Part shown: positions 24,944 to 36,830 of the stretch, one piece after another
Position numbering within the stretch: the stretch's first letter is position 1
How the letters are laid out: every line of letters starts with the position of its first letter
NCBI RefSeq assembly: GCF_901000735.1
Contig: NC_081544.1
Coordinates: 33,927,235 to 33,991,234, forward strand
DNA from: Corylus avellana
Lineage: Eukaryota > Streptophyta > Magnoliopsida > Fagales > Betulaceae
Length of the DNA stretch: 64,000 bases
Direction: 5' to 3'
Notes under the pieces: generated by a model
The model's database searches: none
What the model saw: the letters and a program-made list of their open reading frames with translations, nothing else
What the model was told of the DNA's origin: nothing
Translations under genes and position numbers: made by a program

Positions 24944-27865
24944 ATATATAAAAAATATGGACAAATTATTGACTTTAATAGTAGTTTAGAGATAAAAATG
25001 CAAAAATGTCTAATTTTAAGCATGATGTAGTATAAGCTATAAGGGCCTCTATGCTATTTTTTTTATTTTTTATTTTAAATGGTTTTGAGTGGTAAATAAA
25101 AATATAGTTATAATTCAAGAGGCTAAAATATAATAAATGGGAATTCAGTCCTTGTAATTATGTGTTTCTTGCAATCAAACAGACAATTATAATTTATAAG
25201 ACATAAACTCCTGTCTGTCTGAACAGGTAAACTCACTCGATCTAGAACCTCTCACAAAATATGGACAAAGGATTTGCGGACAGCATGCCTCAAATGTGAG
25301 CCAAATAATGTGGCACCAAAACATGTCGAGCTGTCCAATCGATAATGGGAAATATGCAAAGAAAGAGGGCAGGGGGGAGAATTAAGATAGAATTTTCTTT
25401 CCTTGTTATCATTGCGTCGTTTATGGAAAGAAAGCGTTCCTAACTCCATCTACCTTTTTTGGAAAAGGATTTTGAAATTGGACCACTGAGGGGCCCGAAT
25501 CGAACCAACTTCGGCCTCCTTCAATGACAACTTTCCGTGGGGTTTTGGTAGAAAAATTGATCACGTGGTTAAGACTACCAAATGCCCTTTCTTCTTTTTC
25601 TAGTACCCATTACACGGCGACGGCGTTACTTAACCATGACTTTTCTCCATTTCATTAATTGTAATTTTCTCCGTCAGAATCGGCTTTCTATTTTGGTGCA
25701 AAATTATGTTCACACGTATCATTATGTCTGCTAGTGCTTGATATAATCTTTCTTTTTTTTTTTTTTCTGACTTTTCTTATTTTCCCCTTAATTCCAAACG
25801 CTCACGTTCATATGAGTCGTGGCACATGGCATATAAGGATTTTCAGTTTTAGAAAGGAGGAAATGGCAATAATTATAGGGAACTTAGTTTTATAATTTAT
25901 TATGAATGAAAAGTCTCTCTCATTTTAATGTTAAAAAATAATATCTTTGTACGCGTTGTCACAAGAGTTTTTGTATAACTTTGCATGGAGGACTAATCTT
26001 CATTTTAAATGACTTTAATAAACAAGGAGAGATACAATTTATAATAAATAGGGGCTCATGTCACACACCCACAATTAATTGGACTGTTTTTTTTTTTTTT
26101 TTTTTGACATGTCCACATAAGGAGGGGGAGAGAGGGATTCGAACTTGGACTGTTTTGCTTACTAAGTCGTTGATGCACCATTTTCACATTAAATTATTTG
26201 TATTTTATAGATATAGCCGCACCGGGGCGAGAATGAGCCCTACAATCATCTAAGCTATTACCCTTATAGTTTGGGGACAGTTTTAACCTAAGAGGCATAT
26301 TGAACTTTTGGGTGATTCAACCAAGGGTTTGGCCTTAATCGCATTTAGATTTGGTGGGACGTTACACGTTCTTCTAACTTAATCGATCGAGATTATATTT
26401 GGTCTATCACTAATATTCTTTTTTTTTAAAAAATTATTGTATTCTTAATCTTATTTATTTTTAAAAAATAAAATATCTAGTATATTTTTAAAAAAGCAAA
26501 TATCTAGCTAAAATAATAATAAAATTTTGTTTTAACTAAAATAAATAATTGCTAAGCCAAAATGTGAATCCTCTTTTACAAATGGGCCAACAGCCCAACA
26601 GCCCAACTCATTCCATCGGCTTCATGCCTTTGAGTCTTTGACCATACTCGGAAACCCCAGACGTTCCTCAGTTTTGCAAATTCCCTTCGACGCCGCTTGA
26701 CTGAGCTCTTCTTTCCTAGCGGTGCGTGACAGAGCAAGAACCCTAGGCAATCGAAGATGATCATTCCAGTTCGTTGTTTTACCTGCGGCAAGGTATTACC
26801 TATGCTCCAAAACTACTTCAATGTAATTGTAAAATAAAACCTAATTTTGTCGCTCAGAAAACACCCTAACTTCGCTAATCCTGAACAATGTCTCATAAAC
26901 GTGCAATTTGGTCTGTGTTGTTTAGGTGATTGGAAACAAGTGGGACACATATCTTGACCTTCTCCAGTCAGATTACTCCGAAGGGTGAGAACCTCTTGTA
27001 CTTGTGTGTTAATTATTTATTATCCTTCTTATACGTTGGTTGTAGAATTTGGTCGTGTTGTTAGGTTGGACCCTGTGTAGAGAACAGCAGCTAATTCTCG
27101 AAACTTGTTGATAGAAAAACTTCAGTAATCTATGATAGACCTGATGGGGGACAAGATAGTTTGTTAGATTTGGCATGAAATATGTAATCGAATTATGAAG
27201 CACTGCAAACTAAAATCAATCTGCATGCAGAATAATAATACATTTACAAAGTTTTAGTGTCTTAGCTTTCTTGGATGACATGATGTTTTTCAAATTGTTG
27301 GTTGAGGTTTTAGCTTTTAACTTGGGGAGAAATTCAAAAAGTGGAGAAAAGAAGTACCCACAACAAGTTGGTTCGGACGAAACAATTTGCTAAAGGATCT
27401 TATTCTATCTTAGTATGCTTACTCAAAACTGCTTTTCTATATTTTCTGCCCAGTATGTTAAGTTTGTGTTTGGTATGCTTAGGAGCCACAAAAGGCAGTT
27501 AAGTAACAATAATGCTACTGGGCATTTGGGATTGGAATGCCACCACACATTATTGTGACTACTACTCAAGGAGGATTTTAACCACTCACATCACGTGTGT
27601 ACTCTAACCATCTCTCTTTCACAAGTGAGTCTACCGTCACATCGATTACACTCTTCCTTAAATTGGTGCCTTTTAAACTCTATCAAGTGCTGTGCACCAC
27701 CGCCAAGAGCCTGATATTGTCAATGATGCTCGAAACCAAACATAGGAGTTGCGATACCTCTACTATCGGACCCATCAGTAGATTTGCTCTTAACCATTCT
27801 ACGGTGGTGAAGATGGTCAGAAAGCTGCAAGAGTTTACCATTCCATTGTGTGCTTACATTTGCTC
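24944..27865. repeat. Large direct repeat, copy 2 (continues past the repeat)
   Basis: Begins directly after the gap and repeats 21782-24843 without the SINE; beyond 27865 it continues into unique sequence with the remaining RPB10 exons. It is 140 bp shorter than copy 1, of which 127 bp is the SINE plus one target-site copy. Confidence 0.92.
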
Positions 27866-28618
27866 AATCGAATTGTTTTATTATGGACATTTTCTAGGAT
27901 CTTTTGTCTATTTAGGTTTTGTAGATGTGTTCATAATATACACTTCGTCCCAGCTTCAATTGGGAAAGAGACCTTACTATTGATTGACTTGTCATCTATG
28001 CACACATATTGTGTTAGTTTTAACTATGAAAGAGACCACCATTGTACATCTTGCCGCATGCCATTATTAGCTTCAATTCCACTAGTTAAGTTTCAAAGTA
28101 AGATCTTGACATAAGATGTCGAGACTTTCCTCAATTACTCACTCTTGCCTACTAACCATTCACACTCACACTTATATACTCTAATAATTGGGTAGTGTAT
28201 CTGCAAGTTTACCATGCATCAATGGTTGTGGTTGATTATTGTGTCAATTTGTTAATGCGGCATTATTATCAATGTTTGCTAAATTTCATAGGTAATTTAA
28301 ACGTGTGTGTGGATGTCCTTGTTACCTTGTATTAGTTCTGACTATATAGGCTTAACTTTGCGGTGAATATTACTTGATGGTACTGATTTCTCATTACTTG
28401 GTTCGCAGAGATGCTCTTGATGCACTGGGGTTGGTTCGTTATTGCTGTAGGCGAATGCTAATGACTCATGTTGACCTCATCGAGAAGCTTCTTAATTACA
28501 ATAGTAATCTCTCTCTCTTTCTCTCTCTTAACAGTTTGGTTTAGTAGAATGCTCAAGGCTCTGCTGCCACTGACACTTGCACTTTGTTGCAGCTTTGGAG
28601 AGGACCGACAACTCTTGA
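26757..28618 (+). CDS. RNA polymerase subunit RPB10 (RPABC5), complete copy
   Basis: Zinc-binding subunit shared by nuclear RNA polymerases I, II and III (and plant IV/V). Exons 26757-26792, 26926-26984, 28409-28503 and 28593-28618, all GT-AG; 71 aa, exactly the usual length. The atypical Zn site is visible: CFTC (Cys7, Cys10) and the Cys44-Cys45 pair in VRYCCRRML. The end reads LEKLLNYNTLE-type sequence then RTDNS. The start [12 protein letters not shown] is invariant in the family. Intron 2 (1.4 kb) holds no recognisable gene. Expected to be expressed constitutively, in line with the site II motifs upstream. Confidence 0.96.
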
Positions 28619-29774
28619 AGAATGGGGTTACAAATGACCAGAAGTTGGTTTACTAGATGCCATGCCCGTTATTGTCTGTGTTTGGGTCCGTCTATGTCTT
28701 CCCTGTTTTCATTTTGTATTAGTTCTTGGTCCAATAGGATGAAGCCAGATATAGGCGAAGAATCTATGGAATGCACTGGAGAAAATTATGTATCCTGCTT
28801 TAGTTAGCATCGTGTGGTCTTGACACGTATTAGTCATGAACATATCTCACTAGATTAAAATATGTTTGTTTCCTGATATGGTTATGCTTCTCGATATATT
28901 GGTGTGAATTGTGATATGGAGTAAATATTTGGATTGCTGGGGCTGCAATTTAGGCATTTCGTTTGTATTCTTCCACGGGTTTGCTACAACAAAACCATAG
29001 TCAAAATGTCTCCTGATGTTCTGGTGACAGCTTCGTATTTGTAGGCTCCTTTTATGGAAGAACAGCTTCTAGCTTGGACTATGCTTGCCAGGCTTTGCTT
29101 TGCCAGCCAAGTTCCAAGAGAAATCCTCTTTTACATTATTTTATGCAAGAAAGATATCATGGAGGGGAAATTGTTTGATTTCTCTGGCTGGATCTTGGTA
29201 AAAGAAGAGTTGGAACCCGCGAGTTAGATGTCACTCGTGGTTGTTTGGCGTATACTCCATGTTCCACTGAGCCAAGAACGGGCATCCAACTTCCAAGGGT
29301 CCAAAATCGCTGTCAGAGTGGAGAACAAGTTAATCTGGTCAATAATGGTGGTCAATAAGTGAATATCAAATACTAAAATAAAGTAATTCACGAGTAAACT
29401 TTTCATCATCGAAGAGGTGGCTTTTCATATTCTTCCCTCTTTGATAAGCCAAGTTCCCATCAAACGTGACCATCTATCTCCAATGGCGCGTTCTACACGT
29501 TATTTGACATTTGCACAAGAAAGGGTCAGCTCCTCAATGATGAATTTTCCACAATTATTTTCTTCTTTCTAAACAATTTATTGGGCGGGGGACCGGGCTT
29601 GGGCAGTTGGGCCCATATCCTTTTTCTCTATGTTTAGGCCATTTTCCAATTTTATTTCAGCAATGTACGTACGTGTTAGGTCAGAATAACTGTAGGAGAC
29701 CTCACTCTTGTCTATTTTGTATTTCTCTTGCATTCCCAACTTGATCATATGCAATAGAAATCTCATCTTACTTG

Positions 29775-29805
<31 letters not shown>

Positions 29806-30770
29806 CATAATTCATTAGCTTAAGCTTAAATTTATAATTTTTTATTAGCTAAAGCTTTTAATAATTGAAATAAGTGGTGATTCAACCTGGTATCAAAACA
29901 AAAATTCTGAGTTTGAAGTTTGAATCTCATCTTTATAATTCACTCAATTTTACTAGAGTATTCTAGTGCATATTGGGTTGGAGGTGAAGTTTGAGTCCAT
30001 TTATTTAATTTAAATTTTGTATTTGAGCAGTTATTAATTTATGTAAGGTGAAATAGCTAGATAGGGAATAAGTTATGAAGTCGGTATCATGTAAGGGCAA
30101 TGAAAGCAATCTGAGAGTAGAAATATCATATCAAATAATAATATGAGTTGGTTGAAAAAGCAGTTTGTGGCCAAATTAATCATTTTTAATCCGATGATAG
30201 CATGCATGATAGAAGCACCTGGGTGTGCCCTTCTAGGGATCGAAATAGAGGACGACGTGGCAGATGTATGTACACTAAGGATCTCCGTATTCGAGTGGAT
30301 ATGATTCCATGTATCAGGATTTAATTAGGCTGGCTGCATGATGTCGCGGCTAATTAAATCAAGAGGCCACTGATGATGATCAGCACCACGGGGGGACCGC
30401 CACATTCATAGCACTTGAAGAATGTAGGTCCCAGAAATTGCAGCAAATGGGGTGCACTGGCTGGCGCCTTAAGATGATGGTTCATCAATTGGCCACGAGT
30501 GTCACATATATTCGAAAAGCAAAGGTTTCAATCTCCAAACCCCAATTATGTATTTCTTTCTCTTATCTCTTGAAGATGAGGTGAATCTATCGTTTGGATT
30601 TCTTGTGCTTTTTTGGCCCTTCACTTAGATATCTGTGGATAACAATATTTATTTATTTATTTTTTTTCCTCTCTTTGTGCAATATAATATATATAAGCCA
30701 CCAAATATCTTCTCTGCCTTGCACTTTTTGCGTTTTGTTTGCTTTCTCATTCCCCTTTCTTGATTTGTTT
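28619..30770. other. RPB10 3' flank and intergenic DNA
   Basis: Begins with the RPB10 3' UTR. Around 29770-29800 is an A-run, and 29885-29935 has GGTATCAAAACA followed by GAGTTTGAAGTTTGAATC, resembling a decayed tRNA-derived repeat. Otherwise no gene or structure recognised. Confidence 0.4.
30690..30702 (+). promoter_or_regulatory. Candidate TATA box of the TIGR01589 gene
   Basis: ATATATAAG lies 75-110 bp upstream of the two possible start codons, at a suitable distance for a TATA element. Position and sequence only. Confidence 0.4.
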
Positions 30771-30806
30771 ATGCATCCTCGTTTTGTCCAATTATACTCC
30801 AAAGAA

Positions 30807-31166
30807 ATGTACCATAACCCCCACCTCTATCCTTGTTTGCATTGCCACCCACACAGCTACATTAGAATGGTTAGTATTAGAATTGCATAAACGAGTAATA
30901 GTAGTACATGTGTTGAAAATTTGGTTTAGAATCTTTTGCTTTGTCTGGACATATATATCATAGTACATATGCATATATAATTAATTAATCCTTATTTTGA
31001 TACCGAATGGGTCCAAGTTTATGTACACTAATAGCTTCTGCATGGCAAAAACTGCAGGTTCAACATCTTATAGAGAGATGCTTGCTCCTTCACATGAGTA
31101 GAGACCAATGCATAAAGGCGCTTGCAGAGCGTGCAAACATTAGGCCAGTTGTCACACTTACAGGTC

Positions 31167-31206
<40 letters not shown>

Positions 31207-31813
31207 ATATGTATGTATGTATGTATGACCTGCTTGTGCCCGTCAAGGATTTATATGTTTTGATGATGAAGACAATATTGCATGCATGGCTGCAGTGTGG
31301 AGAGAGCTACAGAAAGAGAATAGAGACTTCTTTCAAGCATACTTTCAGGCTATACCTCCAAGACCCTTAATGAGTAAGACCCTTCAGAGCTTTTTTTTTT
31401 TTAAATATCTTTTGAGAAGTCGCATTCAATTAATAGATAATATTGTGTATTGCTATAACACTACTGCATGAAAGAATTAATGCTGATATATGGTCGATGA
31501 TTAATATTCCGATTTTATCCCTTTTATATGTTTTTTTTTTTTTTTTTGACATGTCCGCACAAGAGGGGGGAGGAGGATTCGAACTAATGACCTACACTTC
31601 ATTAAGTGTGGTTCCAGCCGATTGAACTACCTCTTTGGGACTTTTATATGTTTATTTACTTCATCAATGATCAGCTTTTCTTGAGTCTTATGTCTTTCTT
31701 TGGATGAGTTAATGATTGTATATTTATATGAGTTCATACTTTATTTTTCAGGTAGATATATTAATCAAAGGGCACCACAATTAGCAAGAAGGAAACAGTG
31801 GAAGCATTGTTGA
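30807..31813 (+). CDS. Small plant-specific protein, TIGR01589 (A_thal_3526) family
   Basis: Function unknown. Exons 30807-30869, 31058-31163, 31296-31373 and 31752-31813, GT-AG throughout; 102 aa. The family core is clear: SYIRMVQHLIERCLLLHMS, RDQCIKALAERANIRPVVTLTVW and KENRDFFQAYF. The core spans about residues 17-70; the tail (RYINQRAPQLARRKQWKHC) is basic. Another in-frame ATG at 30771 would add 12 residues (MHPRFVQ...); I prefer 30807 because homologues I recall start MYH, but the first ATG is possible. Intron 1 ends next to the core and intron 2 carries a (CT)n tract at 31173-31201; intron 3 carries a SINE. Helical, no signal peptide, no membrane span. Confidence 0.85.
31173..31202. 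repeat. (CT)n microsatellite
   Basis: About 14 CT units followed by a short GTAT repeat, in intron 2 of the TIGR01589 gene. Confidence 0.9.
31521..31653 (-). mobile_element. tRNA-derived SINE, family 1, with 13-bp target-site duplication
   Basis: Minus-strand element 31640-31534 with TAGTTCAATCGG (A box), TTAGTTCGAATCC (B box), GGACATGTC and A run. The direct repeat CTTTTATATGTTT flanks it exactly (31521-31533 and 31641-31653). Closely similar to the SINE at 22697. Inserted in intron 3 of the TIGR01589 gene. Confidence 0.9.
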
Positions 31814-32326
31814 AGATGATTTCTGAGGGAATAGATGATATATCTTAAGCTCAAAATTAGCAATTAATTAATGTATTAGGGTTTTAAGATCCTAGGTTAC
31901 AGGTGATGGTGTTTTTTTAATTATTTGAAGAGCTGGAGATCACATTATTTAAGCTGGGAAGTTAAATTACCTTTCATCGCCTCACTTTCTTTTGGTAATT
32001 AAATATATATTGAGTTTGGCTTGCCATAGCTTCTCTACATAAATATTAAACAGTGCAGATTGTCTCAAATGAAAGAACCCATGCAATGCAATGCAAGTGC
32101 CTGTAGAGCTAGAAGAGAAAATATCTTTTAGACATAATTTCAGTCATTGATACTTTGTAAGCTAAAGGTTCTTTTAGTCCTGACAACCAGTACTTCTACT
32201 ACCCATCTAAGCCTAAGGCATTTGACTTTAATCTGAACACCAACCCTGAGATAGAAATAGCTTTCCTTTTATGGCAACCTTTGCAGACATGTTCACTTTT
32301 AAAAGGGTGTCGTCGCCCATATGGCC
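31814..32326. other. Convergent 3' flanks
   Basis: 3' UTR side of the TIGR01589 gene (+) and of INO (-). No other feature recognised. Confidence 0.5.
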
Positions 32327-33287
32327 TTAATTTGGGGCATTTTCTTGGGGCCTCTTCTTGGGACATTTTCTTTCACGAAAGCCTTTGTCATCTTCATGGA
32401 CCTGAAAATATATTTAACAATCCACCCATTTCAGTGGTAGATAAACTAGTACAAAGACAGTAGCTAGGCCTTCGTGGAATCTTGCCAGTGTGTTAAAATT
32501 CCCTAAAATGGTTATCTCATAAATTTGACTTACACCACAAGAAAGCGACTAGCTTCGAAATATTCAAAAAGTACTAGCTTAGCAAAAGAACACAGACATT
32601 GACGTTGTTGTTGTTTAAAATGGAGGAAAACGATCCCATGGAGATAGATCAACTAAAAACTAACTTGGAACACTATAGAAATCCAAACAAAACCCTGGGT
32701 TTTTCATATTGAACCAAGAGTGTTCATAGTTTTGGATTGAGAAGGAAATGCAAAAATGCTACTGTAAAGGATTATGCATACAAAACGTTGTCGTTTATAT
32801 ATATATATATATATACACGCAGATATTCAACTAATTGAAGTCATAATTACCTCAGTGTCCTGGGATTCCCATGTCACGTTTTCCTCAGTCTGGCTATAGT
32901 CTCCATCTCCTTTGTACTGAAACGAAGGGAAATGAGCCCACTGAAAATGGTCGACAAACATGTCCAGGAGTGAGGAGTCAGTTTAAAGCCCATTGAAATT
33001 CATAGTTTTTCAGTTTTCTTTACTTTTATCACGTAGTTCGATTAATGCAGAAAGCATACATTTTTTGCAGCTGTACTGAAAGCTTCCTTGTGAGCCATGT
33101 TTGGATTCTTAGCCTTAAGCCTCTGGATCTCCTCTCTGTTATAAAGTAGCATTCCCTTAATTAAAGGATCATAATTACTTGAATCATAGGATTAATTTAC
33201 TTTAATTAAAGATAAAAAGCTTACTTAATGAAGCAGTTATAAGCTGATGGAGCTCGTTGTCTCTTCTCAGGGGCTATATATATATAC

Positions 33288-33322
<35 letters not shown>

Positions 33323-33958
33323 CCAATCCAATTAATAAAATATGTTAATCAGATTTGCACCAAATTCAACCAACTATATATGCAAAACTAAAAAGGCCTT
33401 ACGTTTATTAACAATGCGATTCACAGAGATTATATCATCTTCTTCATAGTCAGCAGAGGCCACCACGGATGGGCTGCACCAGTCCAAGACCTTCTGTGGA
33501 TCATCATTTTTCTCAGGATTTGGCTGCAAAGAAATTCTACTATTTGTAAGATCTCAAGGGCTTAATTACCAATAATATCTAATGAAGAACATAACCAATA
33601 ATTAAAGAAACATTTACAAGCAATGAAGAACATAACCAATCACTAACTTACCTTGTCATCTTTAAGAGAGGCTAAAAGATGCAGAGGAACAAAAGAAGCA
33701 TTCATCAAGTTGACAGATAAAAGGCCTGTGCAGTGGCCGCATCTGACTGTGACCACCATGGACAAGCTTCTACATGGCACACTTACCTGCATTTCAAACA
33801 GATAAATAGAAAGAAAAAGAAAAGAAAAGGGTAAAAGATGATAGTGAATATACTATAATAACTGCAGTCATCATTACCAGTAACATGGTGGTGCACAAAC
33901 CACATTCTACATAGCATATCTGTTCTGGGAGATCAAAGAGATGATTGAGTGTTGACAT
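32327..33958 (-). CDS. INO: YABBY transcription factor INNER NO OUTER
   Basis: YABBY4-class regulator; in Arabidopsis INO is needed for abaxial outer integument growth in the ovule. Exons: 33958-33878, 33786-33652, 33523-33403, 33273-33225, 33135-33060, 32940-32851 and 32401-32327; 208 aa. The INO-type start STLNHLFDLPEQICYVECG leads into the C2C2 zinc finger (Cys15 to Cys22, then RCGHC). The YABBY HMG-like domain is PPEKRQRAPSAYNCFIKEE through NPNMAHKEAFSTAAKNWAHFP. The last exon has the INO-specific HEDDKGFRERK but then leaves the usual frame: a tripled 13-bp unit at 32334-32372 shifts the conserved IW..TPF ending out of frame. Exon 7 could be questioned, because reading on after exon 6 also gives a short tail ending at 32827, but the GFRERK match favours splicing. 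Confidence 0.92.
32334..32372 (-). repeat. 13-bp unit, three tandem copies in the last INO exon
   Basis: On the minus strand: AAGAAAATGTCCC, AAGAAGAGGCCCC, AAGAAAATGCCCC. One unit more than a multiple that keeps the frame; see the finding on the INO tail. Confidence 0.85.
33288..33319. repeat. (GA)n microsatellite
   Basis: About 15 GA units in an INO intron, next to a short TATATA tract. Confidence 0.9.
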
Positions 33959-36709
33959 ATTCTATGTGTATTAGTGTGTGTGTGTTTGGAGGGGAGGAGG
34001 AGATTGTTTTGTTTGACTATGAGAATGTTTGTTTCTTCAGATGAAAGGGAAGATTTATAGATGTTAGAGGAGGGGCATTATCTTTCTTAATTTACAACTC
34101 TTATTGTAATTATTTACCATAAGACAGGAATCTGTTCAGAATGTTTTTGGGTCCCTATGCAAATGACACTCACACCCCTGAACTGAGATGCCATTTCTCT
34201 TTGAAATTATCAGTGGGAAACTTCCGGCACTTCTGAGGTGGCAGAGGTTCAAAGTTCTATGGCAGTAGGAAAAAATTGACCAGTGCTTGTTTGTTTCATA
34301 TGCTGTTGTCTTCTTTTCTTTTTGACTCTCCTTTAATTTCCCTCTCTCTGTGTCTCACATGAAAGTGCAAGTGCAGTGAGTTTTACCATAATAGAGGGAG
34401 GGGGAAGTTTCCAGAAGGATGCACGCAGAAGGAAATGAGGCATCTTAGGATTTGTCTTTCCTGAAAGAAGGCAAATATAATTGACAATGAGAAGGGATCA
34501 CCTCCACTTTCTGTGCTCTCTGTTTATGTCACTTCCCATCTTCTTTATTTTTCACTTCTAGCTTCTTAATGCCACCATCTACTCATCCTTTTCATCCACA
34601 ACCACCTTACTGTGTGCTCTTGACTTTCACCCATGTGCTTCCACGTGAGTTCTACCTCAACAATCCCACACATCATCAACTGTCATAAATTAAACCATGT
34701 GGAGTTCAAATTTAATTACTTTGGTTGAAAATTGAGTCCATTAAAATGTATGAGACTGTTTTGAAACCATTTCCTATATATGCCTAAATAATAGACCAAT
34801 AAGCAATGTGAATTCAGGAAAAAATCAGCCAATTTGTCTGAAAAACAAGTTGAAATTACCCATTGAAAAAACAAAAAATGCTGTTGTTATCACACAACTA
34901 GAGTGGGAGACCCTAGGCTTTGTAGTTTGTACTATGATCTAGAGGGACCACTACTGTTTCTGACAAATCTTGAATTTATGATGGGTCCTGGAAGGAAGAA
35001 ACTGAAATGAAATGGGTTATGATGGTTGGTAGGAATCAAGACTCAAGAGGCACAGGGACTTGGTTCTACTTCTACCCTTGATCTTATTGAATAATATTTT
35101 GGCTACTGATAATCTTGTCAAGACAAGGCATATATATGATGATGATGAATTAGTGCTTATTAGCCCTTGTTTGGATATATATGATGATGAATTAGATGAA
35201 AATCGTTGATGCTTGCAATTGCATGTGAGCAGTTCCGTTTGATGAAAGAAGATGGGGCAGCCTCTAGACAGGAGAATATAACAAGTTAACAGGCAATCGC
35301 ATAATATAACTTCATTTTCTTGGCTCATGGTGGGTCTTGCATATTTTTGTCTTCATATACACATTGCAGTCTGCAGAGCAACCCCAACCAAAGTTTCCAT
35401 CTTACCCATGTCATATTTGCCTTCCATTATTGGTTAGCTAGCTCGGGGTGATGTTTGTGCCTATTCTTATAGAGTCATATTAAGATATTTTTCTTGAATT
35501 ATTGTAGAAAATTGGACTATATATGCTGATTCCTTTGGGGGGTGGGGGTCCGGCTCTTGCCTAAATATTAAAAGCTTCTGCATACAAATCCTATAAAGTA
35601 AAGAGGAATGGCGTAGCGCATAAGGCGTAGACTATACGGAATTTGTTAATGTCACATCAACAACAATTAATTATAATGTGACACATTTTACTTAACAGAT
35701 TTTGTCAATTTTTCTAATAGCATAGACCATTTTTTTTTTTTTTTTGCTTAACCTATAGTGTTTAATTATTTTTAATCAAAACTTCAAACCTTGTAGACCA
35801 ATTTTGCAATTATCCCAAAAAAAAAAAAAAAAAAAAAGAAAGAAAAAAAGAAGAAAGAAGCAAAAGTAAAGAGTGACTACTAATGTGTATAAGTTAGGTT
35901 AACTTGGCCACCTCTACTAATATATGGCTAAGTAGAGTCTTTATATTTTTAATAACCTATTTTCCTTATCTTTCATAAGTTAAGTAGGTGAAACTATTAG
36001 TTTTTAGTAGTGTTATTAAGCCAATTCTCGTTATCTTTTATAAGTCACAAAGATGGGAGCGGAACTACCCTTAAGGTTGGGGGAGGACATTTTGCAAAAA
36101 CTCCAAAAAAAATTAAAAATTATCTTAAATTATATTTTTTTTTTGATTTCTAACTTTTTACCATTAAAAGAATTTATTTTTTTAGTTTCGGTTCCCCTCA
36201 TCTCAAATCATAGTTCCGCCCTTGCATGTAAGCAAACCTACAAGTTTAGTAGCATTAACCCATTTTATACGTTGAGAGAATAGTGACAGTTGTTGATTGA
36301 GAATGTCAAATCACCCCAATTACTCAAAGAATTGTCGAGATCTTAATTTCTTATTACCATGGCTAGTATCTTTGACAGAGTAGAACTACATTTCAATTTT
36401 ACAAGATTGTTTTCAGGATATTTGAACAAGAAAAATATTAAGAATACTAAATTTTTTTACCAAGAAATGGATACCAAGATGATGCGGAACTTATTTATTG
36501 GAGATGGTCAAAACAATTAATAAAGAAAAATGCTACGGATATTAATAAATAAACTTAAAATCATTTTAATGCATATCTTTTGATAAAAGATTTGGTACCC
36601 ATAAGAGACAGAGGCAAAAATTAGTATGGGCAAAAGCCAAGGGCCAAAAAAATTTAGTTGGTAGGGGTCAATAGGCAAAAAAAAAATTATCCTTAAATTT
36701 TTTTTTTTT

Positions 36710-36830
36710 CCTAATGAATTGGGGGTGGGGGCATGGATTCTTTTTTTTTTTTTTTTTTTTCCCTAATGAATTGAGGGTGGGGGCATGGATTTTTTTTTTT
36801 TTCCTAATGAATTGGGGGTGGGAGCATGGC
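36710..36830. repeat. Tandem minisatellite, 3 units with T-runs
   Basis: Three copies of CCTAATGAATTGGGGGTGGG followed by GCATGG and a T-run (units start about 36710, 36762, 36803). Unit lengths differ by T-run length. The third ends in GGAGCATGGCC without a T-run. Confidence 0.8.

Noticed and set aside
24575..25030. Open frame running through the first N run
   Set aside because: Unknown bases only keep the frame open artificially; similarly for frames across the gaps at 44730 and 47017.
32827..32850. INO ending by read-through after exon 6
   Set aside because: A good GT donor follows the Glu codon and the next exon encodes the INO hallmark GFRERK, so splicing is preferred.
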